Shown here: positions 8,680 to 15,614 of the stretch, one piece after another | How the letters are laid out: every line of letters starts with the position of its first letter | How positions within the stretch are numbered: position 1 is the stretch's first letter | From: an uncultured Clostridia bacterium | GTDB taxonomy: Bacteria > Bacillota > Clostridia > Christensenellales > CAG-314 | Assembly (NCBI GenBank): GCA_934281515.1 | Contig: CAKQXG010000022.1 | Location: 1 to 20,170, forward strand | Direction of reading: 5' to 3' | Length of the DNA: 20,170 nucleotides | Notes under the pieces: model-generated | What the model was told of the DNA's origin: nothing | Databases searched by the model: none | What the model saw: only the letters and a program-made list of their open reading frames with translations | Position numbers and translations under genes: made by a program

Positions 8680-9867
8680 CTATACGTGCAAGTATTTTTG
8701 CAACGCATCTACCGCATCCAACTCTTCCCACGGGAAGCCTTCGCGGCCGAAATGACCGTAACTTGCCGTAGCATGGTAAATGGGACGTTGCAAGTCAAAC
8801 TTGCCGATTATTGCACGTGGACGAAGGTCGAATTCCTCGGCGATAATCTCTGCCAATACGCCGTCGGACACCTTGCCCGTACCGTATGTGTTGACGTCTA
8901 TACTGACGGGTTTGCTGCGCCCGATAGCGTAGCTTACCTGCAACTGAATACGGTCTGCAAGCCCTGCGGCAACAATATTCTTGCAAATGTATCTTGCCAT
9001 ATATGCCGCCGAACGGTCCACCTTAGTGGGGTCCTTTCCGCTGAATGCGCCGCCGCCGTGCGCACAATATCCGCCGTAGGTATCCACGATGATTTTGCGC
9101 CCGGTCAGTCCGCTGTCCGCCGCCGGTCCGCCGATTTCGAAACGCCCCGTCGGATTGACGTAGTACTTGGTTTTGTCGTCCAGCAATTCGATAGGCACAA
9201 CCTTGCGTATCACGTGTTCGATCATGTCCGAAGCAATTTGTTCGGTAGACACGTCCGCGCTGTGTTGCGTACTGAGTACTATCGTATCGACGCGCACGGG
9301 TTTGTCGTTTTCGTCATATTCCACCGTCACCTGGCACTTGCCGTCGGGACGAAGGTAGGGCAATTCGCCGCTTTTGCGAACTTGCGCCAAGCGGTAACTT
9401 ATGCGTTGCGCAAGAGTAATCGCCATAGGCATATATTCGGGCGTTTCGTTGCAAGCGTAGCCGAACATCATACCCTGGTCACCTGCGCCGTACATGTCCA
9501 ATATCTCGCCGCGGTCACGGTACTCGCCCGACTTGTCAACGCCCAAAGCTATGTCGGGGGACTGTTTGTCCAGCGAAATAATCACACCGCAACTGTCTGC
9601 GTCGAAACCGTACTTGGCGCGAGTGTAGCCGATGTTGCGTACTGTGTCGCGCACGATCTGCGCATAATCAACAACGGCGGTAGTCGTGATTTGCCCCATC
9701 ACAAATACCGTGCCTGTGCAAACTACCGTTTCGCAGGCAACGCGTGCGTCGGGGTCAAGAGCAATAATGGCGTCGAGTATCGCGTCGGATATCTGGTCGC
9801 ACATCTTGTCGGGGTGTCCTTCGGTAACACTTTCGGAAGTGAAAAATCTGTGTTTGTTGCTTAACAT
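8680..9867 (-). CDS. metK: S-adenosylmethionine synthetase (methionine adenosyltransferase)
   Basis: MetK makes S-adenosylmethionine from methionine and ATP in the cytosol, the source of most cellular methyl groups. The 395-residue length is standard. Family signatures are GHPDKMCDQISDAILD (17-32), the GAGDQGMMFGYA hexapeptide region (127-138) and the phosphate-binding loop GGGAFSGKDPTKVDRSAAY (271-289). The ATG follows AAGGAG with a short spacer. A SAM-I riboswitch with terminator lies in its leader, so high SAM should shut off expression, a direct product feedback. The gene has its own promoter next to the stop of the upstream protease gene. recD2 and the comF-family gene follow in the same direction and may be partly co-transcribed. 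Confidence 0.98.
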   Translation of the reverse strand: MLSNKHRFFTSESVTEGHPDKMCDQISDAILDAIIALDPDARVACETVVCTGTVFVMGQITTTAVVDYAQIVRDTVRNIGYTRAKYGFDADSCGVIISLDKQSPDIALGVDKSGEYRDRGEILDMYGAGDQGMMFGYACNETPEYMPMAITLAQRISYRLAQVRKSGELPYLRPDGKCQVTVEYDENDKPVRVDTIVLSTQHSADVSTEQIASDMIEHVIRKVVPIELLDDKTKYYVNPTGRFEIGGPAADSGLTGRKIIVDTYGGYCAHGGGAFSGKDPTKVDRSAAYMARYICKNIVAAGLADRIQLQVSYAIGRSKPVSIDVNTYGTGKVSDGVLAEIIAEEFDLRPRAIIGKFDLQRPIYHATASYGHFGREGFPWEELDAVDALQKYLHV

Positions 9868-9905
9868 TAGTGTCTCCTTACAACCATCGAAGGCGTATCG
9901 CGCTT

Positions 9906-9936
9906 AAAAAACGGTCCTGTCCCTTGGACAAGACCG
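9906..9936 (-). terminator. Expression-platform terminator of the SAM riboswitch
   Basis: On the minus strand CGGTCTTGTCC pairs with GGACAGGACCG (eleven pairs, one G-T) around an AAG loop and is followed by six T residues. It sits between the aptamer and the metK ribosome site, as expected for a transcription-terminating OFF switch. Confidence 0.92.
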
Positions 9937-9958
9937 CGCAAAAAAGCTCTTTCGCCGT

Positions 9959-10075
9959 CCCATCTTCCAAGACGCACCGATTGTAGAGTTCGGCTGTCTT
10001 GCGGAAATTAGCACCTAACAATATTTTAGGTTGCTGTGACGTCAACGAGTCCGTCTCTCGGTCACTCTCGATAGG
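9959..10075 (-). ncRNA. SAM-I (S-box) riboswitch aptamer
   Basis: The leader of metK contains the S-box core on the minus strand. P1 is formed by CCTATC and GATGGG. The 5' part carries GAGAGTGACCGAGAGAC, then the GCAACC segment, then AGGTGCTAATTTCC, which are hallmark conserved blocks of the SAM-I family. A variable hairpin (P4, near TCTACAATCGG) and a closing GAAGATGGG follow. The roughly 117-nt size is typical. With bound SAM the aptamer is stabilised and the downstream terminator forms. The match rests on recognition of conserved blocks, not on a covariance search. Confidence 0.93.
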
Positions 10076-10086
10076 GTTGTGACGTA

Positions 10087-10115
10087 ATTGTACCACCAAG
10101 CGGCGGAGTTGTCAA
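10087..10115 (-). promoter_or_regulatory. metK promoter
   Basis: On the minus strand a perfect TTGACA (10115-10110) is followed after exactly 17 bases by TACAAT (10092-10087), five of six matches to the -10 consensus. It starts one base after the stop codon of the protease gene and gives a leader of about 210 nt containing the riboswitch. Confidence 0.9.
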
Positions 10116-10925
10116 TTACTTACGAGTAATAAGCGTGATTTGCAGTTCTTCTTTGTCGTTTACCGCATCGACAAACGCCTTGATCGTAGACACGACAATA
10201 GCGTAGTTCATGGCAGTGGTATCTTTAAGTCCGCTTGTAGTGATACCTATTACTTCGCCGCGGACGTTCAGCAATGCACCGCCACTGTTGCCGCCTACGA
10301 TAGGTGCGCTGAACATGATACACTCCTTTGCGCCCACCTGACGATTGCGATCGGACACTATGCCGTCAAGGATATTAAGTCCCTGCCCCTTACTGTTGCC
10401 GATTGCAAATATCTTTTCGCCGGTACGCACTTCGCCGTCGAAGAAGGTTGCGCCGCCACAGTAGTCGGTGCTTTTGACAATAGCGATGTCCTGCGTCGGT
10501 TCCGCCGCGATAAGCTCGGCGTACTTACCTTTGCCGTCGTCGTCAAACAGGGCAATTTCGTCGGGAATGCTTATCTTTCCGTTGTCGTCGGTGTTTGTTA
10601 CAACGTGGCAGTTGGTGACGTAGTAGCCGCCGCCGAGGGATATTGCCGTACCTGCCGAGCGACTGTTTTTGAAGTCGGCAACAACATTGCGCATATACTT
10701 GATGCACTTGTTGTAGATTTCCACGGCAAGGTCGTTGCCCTGTGCAACGGCTTCGGTACCTTTGTCGACGTGCGTGGGCGTGGTTTTGTACTGTTCGGTG
10801 TCGAACTCTTCGCCGCAAGCGTGGCACTTGTACACGTAGTAGGTTTCACTGCCGACTGTACGTTTTTCCACTTCCGTAGGGTTGGCGCTGCCGCAAACGG
10901 GGCATGTTCTAATCTTGTGTTCCAT
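10116..10925 (-). CDS. Trypsin-like serine protease with N-terminal zinc ribbon
   Basis: The 269-residue protein joins a zinc ribbon to a trypsin/DegP-type protease fold. The ribbon uses Cys pairs C8/C11 (CPVCGS) and C34/C37 (CHACGEE). The catalytic triad is readable: H107 in TNCHVV, D146 in TQDIAIV and S214 in GGNSGGALL. No signal peptide, TM segment or PDZ domain is seen, unlike exported HtrA/DegP proteases, so the enzyme is probably cytosolic. The ATG at 10925 follows GGAGGG at five bases and lies inside the end of the AAA ATPase gene (17-bp overlap), so the two proteins are probably made together. An ATPase beside a protease suggests that one supplies or activates the other, though this is inference. 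The ribbon resembles those on the two TIR proteins upstream. Confidence 0.9.
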   Translation of the reverse strand: MEHKIRTCPVCGSANPTEVEKRTVGSETYYVYKCHACGEEFDTEQYKTTPTHVDKGTEAVAQGNDLAVEIYNKCIKYMRNVVADFKNSRSAGTAISLGGGYYVTNCHVVTNTDDNGKISIPDEIALFDDDGKGKYAELIAAEPTQDIAIVKSTDYCGGATFFDGEVRTGEKIFAIGNSKGQGLNILDGIVSDRNRQVGAKECIMFSAPIVGGNSGGALLNVRGEVIGITTSGLKDTTAMNYAIVVSTIKAFVDAVNDKEELQITLITRK

Positions 10926-12144
10926 CGTTTCCCTCCTTGTAACGAGCAAATTTGTCTAGTTCTTCCTGCGTAACCGTGCGGTGACTTGCACTCAGAATCT
11001 TGTTGCAATCGTCGCGCGTGATGTGTTGCGGTTGTCCTGTCAATATTTCGCGCTTGTAGGGTTCGCTTCTGATACTCTTACAAATAGACGTAATGTCGCC
11101 GCCGCCGTAGCCTTCCAACGCCCAGGCGAGCTTGCTAAGGTCAACGTCATCGTCACGCGCGATGTCTTTAAGCGCTTTGTTTACCAAAAACTCACGCGCT
11201 TCCTGATCGGGCAACCCGACGTAGATATGCGTATCGAAACGTCCGCCGCGTACCATTGCGCTGTCGATGACCCACGGGCGGTTGGTTGCGGCAATAAGCA
11301 GTAGCATCTTGTTCCCGGACGGCTTAAACCCGTCCACCTTGGCAAGAAACGTTGCTACAAACCGCGCCATTTCGGCGTCCACTCCGCCACTGCCGTCGCC
11401 GCGCTTGCTGGCAACAGAGTCGAACTCGTCAAAGAAAATGATTGCACGGTCGTATTTCTCCGCCGCGTCAAACAGACGTTCCAATTTTTTGGAGCTTTCG
11501 CCCATATATTTGTCGATAAGCGCACTGCACCTGACGTAGAAAAACTTTGCGTCCACTTCGCCTGCAATAGCGCGCCCTATGTAGGTTTTGCCGGTTCCCG
11601 GAGGACCGTACATCAATATCTTTGCGCCTGCGCTGATGTTGTACTTTTCGGCAATGTCGGGTCGTTGCATGGGCGCAATAACCTTAAAACGGATTTCGTC
11701 CTTGACGTCCTGCAACCCTGCCACGTCGGCAAACGTAATGCGGTTTTCGTCCGAAATATTTTCGGGAGTAAACTCGTTGTCGCCATCTGATTGCGTACTG
11801 CCGCTGCTGCGACGAGTACCGCTACTGCCGCGACGTTGTCCGCCGCCGGGTCTGCTGTTGTTGCCATCGGTGTTGGGTCCGTCGGCAGACGGCATTGCAG
11901 GCTCGCTGTCGTCGCCAACGGGGCGCACTACGCATTCGTTGCGCACGTAGTCGAGTATTGCGTTGGCAAGTTTGCTGTACTGCATGCGCGTGTCGTAGGA
12001 CTTGGCGCCGAGCGCGATGTCGTTGGCAAGTTCCGCCGCACGCAAAAATGCGTCGCGTGCCGCAGGAATGTTGCCTGCATTGACATAGTCCTTGCCTTGT
12101 TGGAAAAAGCTTTTGTAAGCTTCGATTTTAGGTTGATTGTTCAT
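10909..12144 (-). CDS. VPS4/katanin-like AAA ATPase with MIT-like N-terminal helices
   Basis: The 411-residue protein has one AAA module. Residues about 5-70 form a helical segment (FFQQGKDYVNAGNIPAARDAF, later SKLANAILDYVR) resembling the MIT bundle of eukaryotic VPS4 and katanin. A Ser/Gly/Arg-rich linker follows (about 78-122). The AAA core has Walker A GPPGTGKT (180-187), Walker B IIFFDEFDS (235-243, catalytic E240), sensor-1 AATNRP (285-290) and arginine fingers in RGGRFD (299-304). The end (KILSASHRTVTQEELDKFARY) looks like the VPS4/spastin C-terminal helix. Such ATPases unfold or disassemble protein polymers as hexamers. The ATG at 12144 follows GAGGAAACA; the in-frame extension to 12456 runs through promoter sequence and is rejected. 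It overlaps the protease gene. The AAA call is firm; the MIT assignment is by eye. Confidence 0.88.
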   Translation of the reverse strand: MNNQPKIEAYKSFFQQGKDYVNAGNIPAARDAFLRAAELANDIALGAKSYDTRMQYSKLANAILDYVRNECVVRPVGDDSEPAMPSADGPNTDGNNSRPGGGQRRGSSGTRRSSGSTQSDGDNEFTPENISDENRITFADVAGLQDVKDEIRFKVIAPMQRPDIAEKYNISAGAKILMYGPPGTGKTYIGRAIAGEVDAKFFYVRCSALIDKYMGESSKKLERLFDAAEKYDRAIIFFDEFDSVASKRGDGSGGVDAEMARFVATFLAKVDGFKPSGNKMLLLIAATNRPWVIDSAMVRGGRFDTHIYVGLPDQEAREFLVNKALKDIARDDDVDLSKLAWALEGYGGGDITSICKSIRSEPYKREILTGQPQHITRDDCNKILSASHRTVTQEELDKFARYKEGNDGTQD

Positions 12145-12196
12145 TGTTTCCTCGTTGGCGCGGCGAAATTTGTGCCTTGCGCCTGCTGTTAATAGA

Positions 12197-12225
12197 AATA
12201 TAACATACAATTTAAGTGTTGTCAA
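12197..12225 (-). promoter_or_regulatory. Promoter of the AAA ATPase-protease unit
   Basis: On the minus strand TTGACA (12225-12220) and TATATT (12202-12197) are separated by exactly 17 bases, a near-consensus sigma-A promoter about 53 bp before the ATG. The surrounding sequence is AT-rich. Confidence 0.9.
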
Positions 12226-12298
12226 GTTTTGTAAACACTTTTTGTGGACAATTTGTAAAAAAATTTGTTGACTTGTTTTTTGCGGTTTGTTTTTTTTT

Positions 12299-12335
12299 GC
12301 GGGGAGGACCTTTTTAAAAAAAGCGTCCTCCCCGC
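12299..12335. repeat. Near-perfect palindrome with 11-bp GC stem
   Basis: GCGGGGAGGAC pairs with GTCCTCCCCGC; the 15-base interior continues as CTTTTT against AAAAAG, so almost the whole element is self-complementary. A T run lies on the wrong side for a plus-strand terminator, and on the minus strand the stem is followed by A residues. A second small hairpin, CCAAA-AAC-TTTGG, lies at 12344-12356. Confidence 0.8.
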
Positions 12336-12483
12336 ACCCCACTCCAAAAACTTTGGACCGAGAATAGGGAGCGCAAGAACAGCAGAAACAAATTTGCGCT
12401 TGTTGAATACTCTTTTTGTCATCCCGAGCGTAGTCGCCCACCTGACGTGGACGCACTAGGTAAAGCCCGTGTGTAACTACCTT

Positions 12484-12549
12484 CGCAAACCACGAACCTG
12501 CGTCGGGGTTTGCGCCCTAGCGGGGGATGTTGGGGATGCTCGCCCCAAC
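12484..12549. repeat. Two adjacent hairpins in the intergenic element
   Basis: CGCAAACC (12484-12491) pairs with GGTTTGCG (12507-12514) around a 15-base loop. Then GTTGGGG (12529-12535) pairs with CCCCAAC (12543-12549) around a seven-base loop. Both stems are perfect. Confidence 0.7.
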
Positions 12550-12641
12550 GTAAGTCTGTTAGATGCGGTGAGCTTTCACTTTGGGTCGCAATCGATTTTG
12601 ACACCTACACTAAACTAGCGATACAAGCCAACTCTGCCTAG

Positions 12642-12668
12642 TGGGTGCACGACCCGTGCCCGCACCCA
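12642..12668. repeat. Seven-pair hairpin
   Basis: TGGGTGC (12642-12648) pairs with GCACCCA (12662-12668). The interior offers an alternative stem GCACG/CGTGC, so two competing folds are possible. Confidence 0.65.
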
Positions 12669-12673
12669 AATAG

Positions 12674-12773
12674 TCCGACCACAACAGGGCACTGCCGTGG
12701 GCACTAGATATGTCTATTCCCTCTAGACGTGCACGTTAGGTGCCGTGCCGCCGCTGTTGTGCGTGTGGTCGGA
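12674..12773. repeat. 100-nt nested inverted repeat
   Basis: The outer arms TCCGACCACA (12674-12683) and TGTGGTCGGA (12764-12773) pair perfectly. Further in, CACAACAG can pair with CTGTTGTG, GGCAC with GTGCC, and CTAGA with TCTAG. The layered pairing over 100 nt suggests a folded RNA or a small palindromic mobile repeat. It begins 28 bp after the stop of the neighbouring four-TM gene and has no T run on the minus strand. Confidence 0.7.
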
Positions 12774-12800
12774 TACATGCCCCGATATACGCCGTTTCAT

Positions 12801-13412
12801 TCAGATTACCACCAACACCACCGCAACCGCACAACCCAAGAAGATCAAGAGAGGTATCAGCCACGACAACATACGCAAAAACGCGCCCTTGGCGGCAACA
12901 CGCTCGGCACTGCGACCGATTTGTCGGGACACGGAACGTTGCTCGTCGACAAGTTGCGACAACCCCTTGACCACGTCTTGCGACTCGTCCAACGTAAAAA
13001 CGCGACCGTCGTAGCAACCGCCCGACAGACTTGTCAACGTTTTGTCCAATTCTTTTTGGCCGGTGGTAAGTTGACGTTTTTCGTAGTCGTCAAGGTGAGC
13101 GCCCTTCCAACCGAAGTCACCGCCAATATTCATGTCGCCCCCGAACAATTGGTAAACACCTGCCAGTACCGAAATCACCGACGCCGCCAACAGAAAATAT
13201 TGAAAGAAAATACGCAAACAACTGTCTTCTGTCCAACCGACCAACACGTGCCACCAAATTGTCAATACGCCTGCCGCAACAGCGGTAAAAATACCCGTCC
13301 AAAAGGACAGCCAGACATCTTCGTCGATTCCTGCGCGCACCCATTTGATAAGTTCGCACAGTGCGCAAACGCCGTATAATATGTAACATGTAATCCAGAT
13401 TTTATCGTACAT
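12801..13412 (-). CDS. Four-TM membrane protein, paralogue of the preceding gene
   Basis: The 203-residue protein has three N-terminal TM segments (about 5-24, 33-57 and 67-90), an 85-residue soluble stretch, and a C-terminal TM helix (about 180-203). The soluble part (about 91-175) contains GGCYDGRVFTLDESQD and ends in a helical, charged segment. The upstream gene product shares this layout, an N-terminal MY(D/E)K start and the pattern LT.L..G.Y..GR..TLDE..D, so the two are paralogues by tandem duplication. The ATG follows AAGG at nine bases, a modest ribosome site; the in-frame extension to 13598 overlaps the upstream gene and is rejected. The gap to that gene is 29 bp, so they share a transcript. 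The family is not recognised. Position suggests a membrane partner of the TIR proteins. Confidence 0.82.
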   Translation of the reverse strand: MYDKIWITCYILYGVCALCELIKWVRAGIDEDVWLSFWTGIFTAVAAGVLTIWWHVLVGWTEDSCLRIFFQYFLLAASVISVLAGVYQLFGGDMNIGGDFGWKGAHLDDYEKRQLTTGQKELDKTLTSLSGGCYDGRVFTLDESQDVVKGLSQLVDEQRSVSRQIGRSAERVAAKGAFLRMLSWLIPLLIFLGCAVAVVLVVI

Positions 13413-13441
13413 TATGTTTTTCCTTTTAATCAAACTACCTT

Positions 13442-14071
13442 TTACGTCAAGGCGTACACCGTTACGGCGGCGCAGGCGGCTATTATATACAGCGGAATAA
13501 GCGCAAGAAAGACGTTTGCCACTTGTTTCAATTTTTCCTTCGGTTTTGTCTTGCAGTTGGAGTAGTAACTGTCCTGCAACTTGTCCGTTTGACTGCAAAT
13601 CGCCGTCGAGAAGTCGTCAAATTCGTCTAACGTTATTGTTTTTTGCCGACCGTCTACAACATAAACGCCATTTTCCAGATCGGTCAAAACGGTTTTGCAA
13701 GTAAGTATATCGTTTCGGGCAATTTCTCTGTTTTTGTGCGCCTTTCGGACTGTCAGCAAGTTATTTTTGTAGCTGAAACAACTCTTTCCAAAATCTCGAT
13801 CTTCCAAACCATGAAGTGCGACACCGAAATGCAGTACACAACCCAACACCGTAACAACCATGCCTACAATGTAACGCACGTCGAAACGTACCGACATGTC
13901 ACCAAGGTTGCAGGCTAGCACAACCAATACAACAACTCCGCAAAAGCTTACACATGAACCGTTGAATGTAATCACGTTTTTCCTTTTTTTACACCCTGTC
14001 CATCTGGCTATTTCGGCTACCGTGACAACGCCTGCCATCACCGCAAACACCGTCAACAATTTTTCGTACAT
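13442..14071 (-). CDS. Four-TM membrane protein next to the TIR gene
   Basis: The 209-residue protein has TM segments at about 5-24, 40-57, 67-87 and 184-207, with a soluble region at about 90-180 containing NGVYVVDGRQKTITLDEFDD. By the positive-inside rule the soluble region should face the cytosol. The ATG at 14071 is one base after the stop of the TIR gene, whose last codons (GGGGAG) provide the ribosome site, so the two proteins are translationally coupled. This tight link is the best evidence that the membrane protein works with the TIR protein, for example as anchor, channel or partner. No known family was recognised. It is a paralogue of the next gene downstream. Confidence 0.85.
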   Translation of the reverse strand: MYEKLLTVFAVMAGVVTVAEIARWTGCKKRKNVITFNGSCVSFCGVVVLVVLACNLGDMSVRFDVRYIVGMVVTVLGCVLHFGVALHGLEDRDFGKSCFSYKNNLLTVRKAHKNREIARNDILTCKTVLTDLENGVYVVDGRQKTITLDEFDDFSTAICSQTDKLQDSYYSNCKTKPKEKLKQVANVFLALIPLYIIAACAAVTVYALT

Positions 14072-14072
14072 T

Positions 14073-15530
14073 CTACTCTCCCCACTTGTCAAGCAAATCT
14101 TCGTTGGCTTGTTGCTGTTTCTTCAACCTGTCGTAGATATCCTGCAAAGCGGCAAATTTCTTTAGCACAATCAGGTCGGGCAGGGTCGCCGTCTCCAATT
14201 GCTTAAACAGCGGAATAAAATCGGTAAGGCGCGGTTGCTTGGCAAACAGTTCCGCCAGGTTGACAAGCCTGTTGCGACTGTCCGTTTTGGAAAAATACGC
14301 TACGTAGTTGTGTTTCTGCTCCTTGGCAAGCTTTACAAGCTTTTGTAGGGTTGCTTTGTCAGCCTTGCGACACAACTCCACGAATGTGGGCACCGTCTCC
14401 AACAGGCGCAGACTGTTTACAGCCTTGGCAATGTCGGCAATCTCCAATGTTTCGGCAATCACTTCCAACTGCCTGGCGTAGCGTTTGGCAAACGCAGTGC
14501 TTTCTTCCCGGTCGGTTTTGTCGGGTTGTTCCACCACGACGACTTTGCCGCCCTTGGTTGCCTTTACTTTGCCTTTGGCGTTGCCGTCGTTTGCCGTGGT
14601 TGTCGTCGGCTCGGGCGAAGCAGGCTTTGTCGCCTGTTTGCCGCAAATCTTTGCCAGATGTGCCACTAAGTCGGTGTAAAAGGTCTTTTGCGTCGCGTCC
14701 AACACCTGCATCTTGTCCAGTGGGTTGGGCAGCTCGGCAGGGTCTACGCCGTCGCACACAACTACAAGACTGTCGGCGGTACATTGCTTGTCGCGTATGC
14801 GGCGCAAAAATCTAGTCCACTCGTTGCGCATCCAGGTAGACGTAAAGTACTCCGTTTTGCCACCGTACACCACCATTGCGCGCGCGGTGTTGACGGCGTT
14901 GTATATGTAGGGTTCGTACTTTTCGGCGACCTTGTCGCGCAGACATTCGCGACTGAAAAACACTTTGTAACCAAGCTTGGTAAGGTGTACGTACAAATCG
15001 GCGACTTCGTAGCTGTCGTCGGTGCGTTCGATACCATGCTCCTTGTCGCTGTCCTTGAAGCACAGAAAGACATCGTACTTCGGTTCCTTGGCGGCACGGG
15101 TCAGCCACTCGGTGCGCATACGCTCGATAAGCTCGCCCTGCTCCATGTAAAACAAGCGTGTTTCTTTGTCGTCGCACAGCGCAACGGCACGGCGGTAGTC
15201 GTTGTCCGACTGCACGCTTGCAATGTTGGACCCAAAACAAGTAGGCACGGGCTTGCCGTCGTAGTCCACTTCGTACTTGATGCCGTACTTGGCAAGCACC
15301 AAACCCCACCGCGCGGCAGAGTTGTCGGGATAGCGCGCAACGACGTCGCGGTACATATCCTCCGCCTCGTCAAACGCCGCCATGCGCAACTTCTGCGCCG
15401 CATTGTACAGTAAAGTGTCTTCTTCACCATTGATGTCCCGTTGTCGCACCGCGCCGCACGCAGAGCACACCCATCTTCCGTCACGGTAAACCAGATTGGC
15501 ACCGCAAGTATCACAAATATTTTTTGGCAT
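14073..15530 (-). CDS. Zinc-ribbon, helical-repeat and TIR-domain protein (485 aa)
   Basis: Domain order: a zinc ribbon with C6/C9 and C22/C25 (CDTCGA, VCSACGA); a TPR-like helical pair (about 42-82); a linker region; a TIR domain at about 151-262 starting KYDVFLCFKD; a Thr/Lys-rich linker (about 298-345); and a helical C-terminus (about 345-480). In the TIR domain W233 and E237 (STWMRNEWTR) match the W-x3-E motif whose glutamate is catalytic in SARM1 and plant TIR NADases, so NAD cleavage or a TIR-made signal nucleotide is plausible. No signal peptide or TM segment is seen. The ATG at 15530 follows GAGGAG at six bases. The next gene starts one base after its stop. The N-terminal half is homologous to that of the 1039-residue TIR protein; the C-termini differ. 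Confidence 0.92.
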   Translation of the reverse strand: MPKNICDTCGANLVYRDGRWVCSACGAVRQRDINGEEDTLLYNAAQKLRMAAFDEAEDMYRDVVARYPDNSAARWGLVLAKYGIKYEVDYDGKPVPTCFGSNIASVQSDNDYRRAVALCDDKETRLFYMEQGELIERMRTEWLTRAAKEPKYDVFLCFKDSDKEHGIERTDDSYEVADLYVHLTKLGYKVFFSRECLRDKVAEKYEPYIYNAVNTARAMVVYGGKTEYFTSTWMRNEWTRFLRRIRDKQCTADSLVVVCDGVDPAELPNPLDKMQVLDATQKTFYTDLVAHLAKICGKQATKPASPEPTTTTANDGNAKGKVKATKGGKVVVVEQPDKTDREESTAFAKRYARQLEVIAETLEIADIAKAVNSLRLLETVPTFVELCRKADKATLQKLVKLAKEQKHNYVAYFSKTDSRNRLVNLAELFAKQPRLTDFIPLFKQLETATLPDLIVLKKFAALQDIYDRLKKQQQANEDLLDKWGE

Positions 15531-15549
15531 ATGTTTCTCCTCCTCGGGA

Positions 15550-15566
15550 TACGATTTTACATCGTA
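15550..15566 (-). other. Leader hairpin before the 485-aa TIR gene
   Basis: TACGAT and ATCGTA form a six-pair stem with a five-base loop just upstream of the ribosome site. It may affect translation. The larger TIR gene also has a hairpin at the equivalent place. Confidence 0.5.
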
Positions 15567-15595
15567 CCGCTTTATATTTTGTTGCATTTTTCTTA

Positions 15596-15608
15596 ATACG
15601 TATGTAAA
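15596..15608 (-). promoter_or_regulatory. Shared 13-base motif upstream of the 485-aa TIR gene
   Basis: The minus strand reads TTTACATACGTAT, with a perfect ATACGTAT palindrome, between the BspA-like gene and the TIR gene. The identical 13 bases occur at 20021-20033 before the other TIR gene. A regulator site or promoter element is likely; no convincing -35/-10 pair could be fixed around it. Confidence 0.55.
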
Positions 15609-15614
15609 AATCGA

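Larger units (their letters stand above)
12145..12800. other. 656-bp hairpin-rich intergenic region with no credible gene
   Basis: The left end (12145-12300) is AT-rich and holds the AAA promoter. From 12299 to 12773 the stretch is a series of inverted repeats, several with perfect stems of seven or more pairs, plus six CTAG sites between 12457 and 12726, more than expected by chance for this rare tetramer. The piece GTCATCCCGAGCGTAGTCG (12419-12437) resembles REP-like intergenic repeats common in bacterial genomes. Short open frames on either strand lack ribosome sites. It could be a degenerate mobile repeat or a structured RNA; no known RNA family was recognised (not tmRNA, RNase P RNA, SRP RNA or 6S). 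Confidence 0.6.

Noticed and set aside
8686..9864. Long plus-strand open frame (392 codons) opposite metK
   Set aside because: It mirrors a strongly conserved metK frame, has no ribosome site and its translation resembles no known protein. It is a by-product of codon usage on the other strand.
12299..12335. GC-rich palindrome as a rho-independent terminator
   Set aside because: The T run precedes it on the plus strand and A residues follow it on the minus strand, so neither direction has the needed stem-then-T order.
12145..12456. In-frame 104-codon extension of the AAA ATPase
   Set aside because: It would run through the near-consensus promoter and the hairpin element and has no ribosome site, whereas the ATG at 12144 has GAGGAAACA in front.
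12419..12604. Short minus-strand open frame in the intergenic element
   Set aside because: No ribosome site, composition unlike the neighbouring genes, and it lies fully in hairpin repeats.
12419..12773. Known housekeeping RNA (tmRNA, RNase P RNA, SRP RNA) or tRNA in the hairpin-rich gap
   Set aside because: None of the hallmark conserved segments of these RNAs could be found on either strand.
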